Below, one piece after another: positions 60,394-64,000 of a DNA stretch of 64,000 nucleotides. Under the pieces are notes generated by a model, which saw only the letters and a list, made by a program, of their open reading frames with translations, did not search any database and was not told where the DNA came from. The translations under genes were made by a program, and so were the position numbers. Numbering within the stretch: position 1 is the first letter of the stretch; each line of letters opens with the position of its first letter. This stretch comes from Sequoia sempervirens. Taxonomy: Eukaryota > Streptophyta > Pinopsida > Cupressales > Cupressaceae. The stretch covers positions 45,635,889 to 45,699,888 of the forward strand of contig VDFB02000003.1 of assembly GCA_007258455.2 (NCBI GenBank), read 5' to 3'.

Positions 60394-61500
60394 TTTAATT
60401 TTTGATAACATGAGTTTCCAAGTTCCAACTCAGCTTTGTGCAGAGTTGTCTTTGAGAAAATTTTTGCATTCCCAATGCCTCTACGTATTCCTTCATGTGA
60501 TAATCAATTTAAAAGCTCAAATTCAGACTTCAGTAATCTGTTGATGTTTAATTATCTATATTATTTATTATATCATTTGAAGAAAAAGTCTGGTAGTGGT
60601 TTCAACTTCTAGATACACTTTAAACAATTTTTGATGTTCATTGTTTTATATGCTACTAATACTATTCACACATCTATACTCAATCTCCATGACTACTTAG
60701 CAAATCCACTAAACATTTATATGAATTCATGCTTTAATGATTTAATCAAGGTACTTTAACTGGTTCATTAAACCAGAGCCAAAATTAAAACATACATCAA
60801 TGCATATTGCATAATATTAATGACAAAGAATATTTTAATGAAAGATAATTGATAAGATTTCATTAATAATTCATGTAAAATGTTATAGTTGGAGAGACGA
60901 TAGACTGAAAATAAGGGAGCAAAACACGCTTAGTCACTAGTCCTTAGAGTTTTATAACCTTGTCATGGATTTCTAAATTGTCATAACTTCTAGATTCCCT
61001 GACTTGGTTGATGGTTCACTTTGTTGAGTTGCAAGTCTTTCTTGGTCATCTTTCTAGTTGATGGGTCGATGGGTTAGAGGTTTCAAAAACTTTGAAACTT
61101 CAAAATTTGGTTATAAGGTTCCAAGTTTCAACAACCACATGACAATATTGACTTATCTTGCCTTTCAAAGGCACCGTCATCTGACACCTTATTGAATGCT
61201 ATGTACGAACTAATATAAAATATAAAATACAATATAAAATATAAAAAATATCACAATTTCATGGAATACAACATAAAATATCATCAACCACAGTTTGACT
61301 TTGGAATATGATTCATGAAGTGCAATATAAAATAAAAAATATCATGAAGTGCAATGATTCACAATTTCATTGAATAAAATATAAAATATCATCAACTACA
61401 ATATGGAACAATGGAAAAAGATCCATGAAGTGCAGTATAAATACCTAAAAGCTGCTAATTCTCTTCCATTTCCCAAATGGTGTTAGCGTCCTCAAACTGA
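60394..61500. other. AT-rich non-coding between decayed ORF and hAT remnant
   Basis: Holds the right copy of the 108-bp direct repeat (61036-61149) and a local duplication: CACAATTTCAT(G/T)GAATA...CATGAAGTGCA(A/G)TATAAA at about 61252-61331 and again at 61360-61441. No gene seen. Confidence 0.6.
61036..61149 (+). repeat. Direct repeat, right copy (partner at 53941)
   Basis: Same orientation as 53941-54048 and about 7.1 kb away. It includes GTCTTTCTTGGTCATCTTT and GGTTTCAAAAACTTTGAAAC. Confidence 0.85.
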
Positions 61501-61509
61501 CGTTCATCA

Positions 61510-64000
61510 TCAGAAAAGTAAAAGAGTTGTCTTGAATTTGATTCCAAGTTTTCTATTCATTTTCTTTGAACTGTGCCTCAAATACAACATTCTTTGTGTC
61601 ATTTTTGTCAATGTCATCTGTTTGATTCCCATTGCCACTGCCAGTGCCACCAATACCAGCCTTTGGAATTGGAGTGTTGCACAACCCGGTCCCTCTTCTT
61701 TCACATGTGGACCTCCAGATTGCAAGTGCCCTTTTCAAAAGGAAAATTTCTAACATTATATGCAGTTCCTTTCATCCTCAAGAAATTTTCCAAATTCTTG
61801 TCTAGTTTGTTTCTTAACTTTGATTTCAAAAACCCCAATGTACTGAAAACTCTCTCATCCTCCACTGACCCCAATATCATTGTTTGACATAAATCAACAA
61901 ATTTGAAATATTTTGATATCGAACCATGCAATATTTCACTCTGACCTAAGTTTGTCCAAACCTTTTTTATTGATCTTGGTTCAAAGGCCTTGTCCTTTCC
62001 TGTGGATTTATACTGGTCCTTCATAGCTATTGCAAAATTCCTACATTGTTTTCTAAGCTTAGCTTAATCTAAAATTCCTTCTATTTTTTGCTCATTGTAT
62101 GTTACAGTTTTCAAAAATTGTTCGATCAAGATTTTTACCTGAGAATGAAAATATGTTATGTTATCTCAGTTTTCCCAAAATTGAGGATACACAATACTCA
62201 TGGCTTCAAGTATTTCATGTCGAGAGAATCTTTCATGAATCTCTAAGGAAAGATATTTTGCAATTTCCTTCAAATTATCACCAACAAATTTAACAATGCC
62301 TTGAAAATCTTTCATGTTAATAACTACTCTAGTAGAGCAGCTGGTTGTCTTACATTGGTATGTACTTGTATCTCATATCCACGTACAAAGATGCATAAGT
62401 TCCTGCTTGCATTAAAATGTAAATAATTATGAAGATCATTCAAATCAGTAATTTTCTACCACATGAAATAATTTGGGCCATCTTGTGTTAGATCTAGATA
62501 CAGATGATCAAGGGCCAAGCATGTATGTTTACGTAGATTGGCATATTCATTAATACACATAGTTTTGTCTTGGGCTTTCTTCACAAGCTCTTTCATCACA
62601 TCTAGCATGGGGAGAAGACTGGTTAAATTCAAGAGTGTCTCTATATCACTTAACCTATGTAAGAGTTTAGGAGCTTTGTCTATTGTGTTGTGATGCTCGT
62701 ACATCACTCGAATCAAGGATTGATATTCTGAAAGAACTCATTGCGCTGGTCCATGCAGAGAGATTCATCTGGTATTGGCATCCTTGGGAAACTTGTTTCC
62801 TGGTGTTATTCCCTCAACAAAATTTTGAAATTTTGTGAAATGTAACTTAGGACTTTGGCAGAAGTATGCGTGGATCTCGCAGACTAGATTTTTTACTTTT
62901 GATACTGTAGGAAACTTGCTTACAATTTTGAATGCTAAATTCATTTTGTGGTCCATGTAGTGAATGTCGAGCATGTATGGTTCACAAGTAGTTTGTAACT
63001 TTGTGTAAACACCGGTCCTTTGACCTTGCATCACTGCAACTCATCAACTCCTACACACACCAAATTTTTGGCAATTGTCAACTCATCCATACCTGCAATT
63101 TCATTCAAAAAATTCTTGACTAGTTCAAATATATTTTGCGATGTTGAACTATCCTTCATTTTATGAACATAGAGAAGATGAGCTTAGCGAACATGTTTTT
63201 GTACAGTATACAAATGCATATAGACCCAAGAAGTATTGTCTACCATAGTAACTTCATCTAAAGATAATGCAATGAAATTTGACTCTTTTACTTTAAGCTT
63301 TAAATCTTCCTTTTCCACTATAGCAAGACAGTTTTCCCATTCCCATCTAGCATTTACTAACTAATGTGAGTAGGGATAGTGAGGAACATTCAAAAAAGAT
63401 AATAAACTAGAATATTCTGGGTAGTCTGTTATAGGATGCCCTCTGGACAAAATATGAAAAACAACAGTCATCTGAATAGTTTTTGACAGATTTGTTGCTT
63501 CCATTGCTTTCCAAAATTGAGCGTCAACTATACCTTTACATGCACCAAGCTTCAATAGTTTTTGGCGATGCACTTCATAATCCGTAGCATACCTAACATG
63601 AAGAAATTCTTCCTTTGATTTCCATTGTACGCCTGATTGTTCCTTTCTGTCTATGATTTGTTTTTCATAAACTTTACCAATATGCTTTTCTATAGTGTCA
63701 ATCTTTAGCTGCAACATCTTGTCTCTTCCACATTTCCAAGTACAAATCATACATCTGGCCAATTTTTCATTTTCAATATCATTTGATTTCCCCACTAGTT
63801 CAATGAATGGGTACTTTGACAACCAACCAAGTTGAAAACTCCTTGTCATTTCCCACTCGTGCCCCCTTTTTGGTTTATTTTTCCTTTTCTTGCTACCAAC
63901 ATCATCATCCTCATCCAAGTCAATTATCTCATTCTAGCTAACTGGGCCTAGGGTATCACTTGGAACATCTTCTATGGTATTGCTATCCTGATTTGATACA
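61510..64000 (-). pseudogene. hAT-type transposase pseudogene, runs off the window
   Basis: Minus strand. The longest open part (63361-63918, 185 residues) has an acidic/basic start (DEDDDVGSKKRKNKPKRG), a WL-KYPFIEL segment and a zinc-finger-like ARCMICTWKCGRDKML...IEKHIGK (C-x2-C...H). Coding sense extends past 63918 to the window edge. Downstream: FIALSLDEVTMVDNTSWVYM (probable first Asp of the hAT RNase H-like core), MQGQRTGVYTKLQTTCEPYM with HYMDHKMNLAF (near 62,960), LLPMLDVMKELVKKAQDK (62,600), and a C-terminal dimerisation segment (61701-62024: FVDLCQTMILGSVEDERVFS, LKSKLRNKLDKNLENFLRM). Stops and shifts separate these blocks. The 3' inverted repeat was not found. Confidence 0.85.

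Overview
The window looks like nuclear DNA of a seed plant with a very large, repeat-filled genome. A gymnosperm (conifer-like) is the best guess. The reasons are AT-rich, gene-poor sequence, giant decayed Ty3-type retrotransposons, LINE and hAT remnants, and a nuclear copy of a mitochondrial cytochrome b gene that still carries many codons of the pre-edited type (Pro/Ser/Arg where the protein needs Leu/Phe/Trp), as expected where mitochondrial RNA editing is heavy. I see no intact host gene, tRNA, rRNA or CRISPR array. Almost every coding trace is a decayed mobile element.

Layout. 1-9.3 kb: a ~800 bp terminal-inverted-repeat element (MITE copy A) split by E1, a 7.3 kb LTR retrotransposon with ~2 kb LTRs, a gag-like ORF, a long acidic Cys-containing ORF and no reverse transcriptase. 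9.3-14.4 kb: non-coding DNA with a 51-bp minisatellite and a diverged ~105-bp tandem array. 14.4-18.2 kb: a decayed coiled-coil ORF into which the cytochrome b fragment (about 15.46-16.28 kb) has been inserted. 19.6-27.5 kb: E3, a minus-strand chromovirus with chromodomain, flanked by a perfect AGATC duplication; a 1.6 kb solo LTR with perfect GAATG duplication sits inside its 5' LTR. 28.3-44.5 kb: E2, a ~16 kb Tat/Ogre-like Ty3 element with a Tat-type primer site, an RNase H-like domain upstream of RT, Ty3 RT-RH-IN, a possible antisense ORF, a long extra ORF near the 3' end, and two further MITE copies (B in the extra ORF, C in the 3' LTR). 44.5-53.2 kb: an integrase tail, a decayed minus-strand coiled-coil ORF, a LINE remnant, a probable second solo LTR related to the one in E3, and another LINE RNase H tail. 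53.5-61.4 kb: short tandem and direct repeats around another decayed ~1,250-codon coiled-coil ORF. 61.5-64 kb: a minus-strand hAT-type transposase pseudogene running off the window.

How parts relate. The four long decayed ORFs (14.4-18.2, 37.5-42.4, 46.4-48.0 and 56.6-60.4 kb) share an architecture: a globular N-terminal part with similar short motifs, then charged coiled coil. One of them lies inside E2, so the others may be remnants of the same retroelement-borne gene family. Insertion order can be read directly: E1 is younger than MITE A; MITEs B and C are younger than E2; the solo LTR is younger than E3; the cytochrome b copy is younger than its host ORF. Boundaries come from matching terminal repeats by eye; percent identities were not computed.
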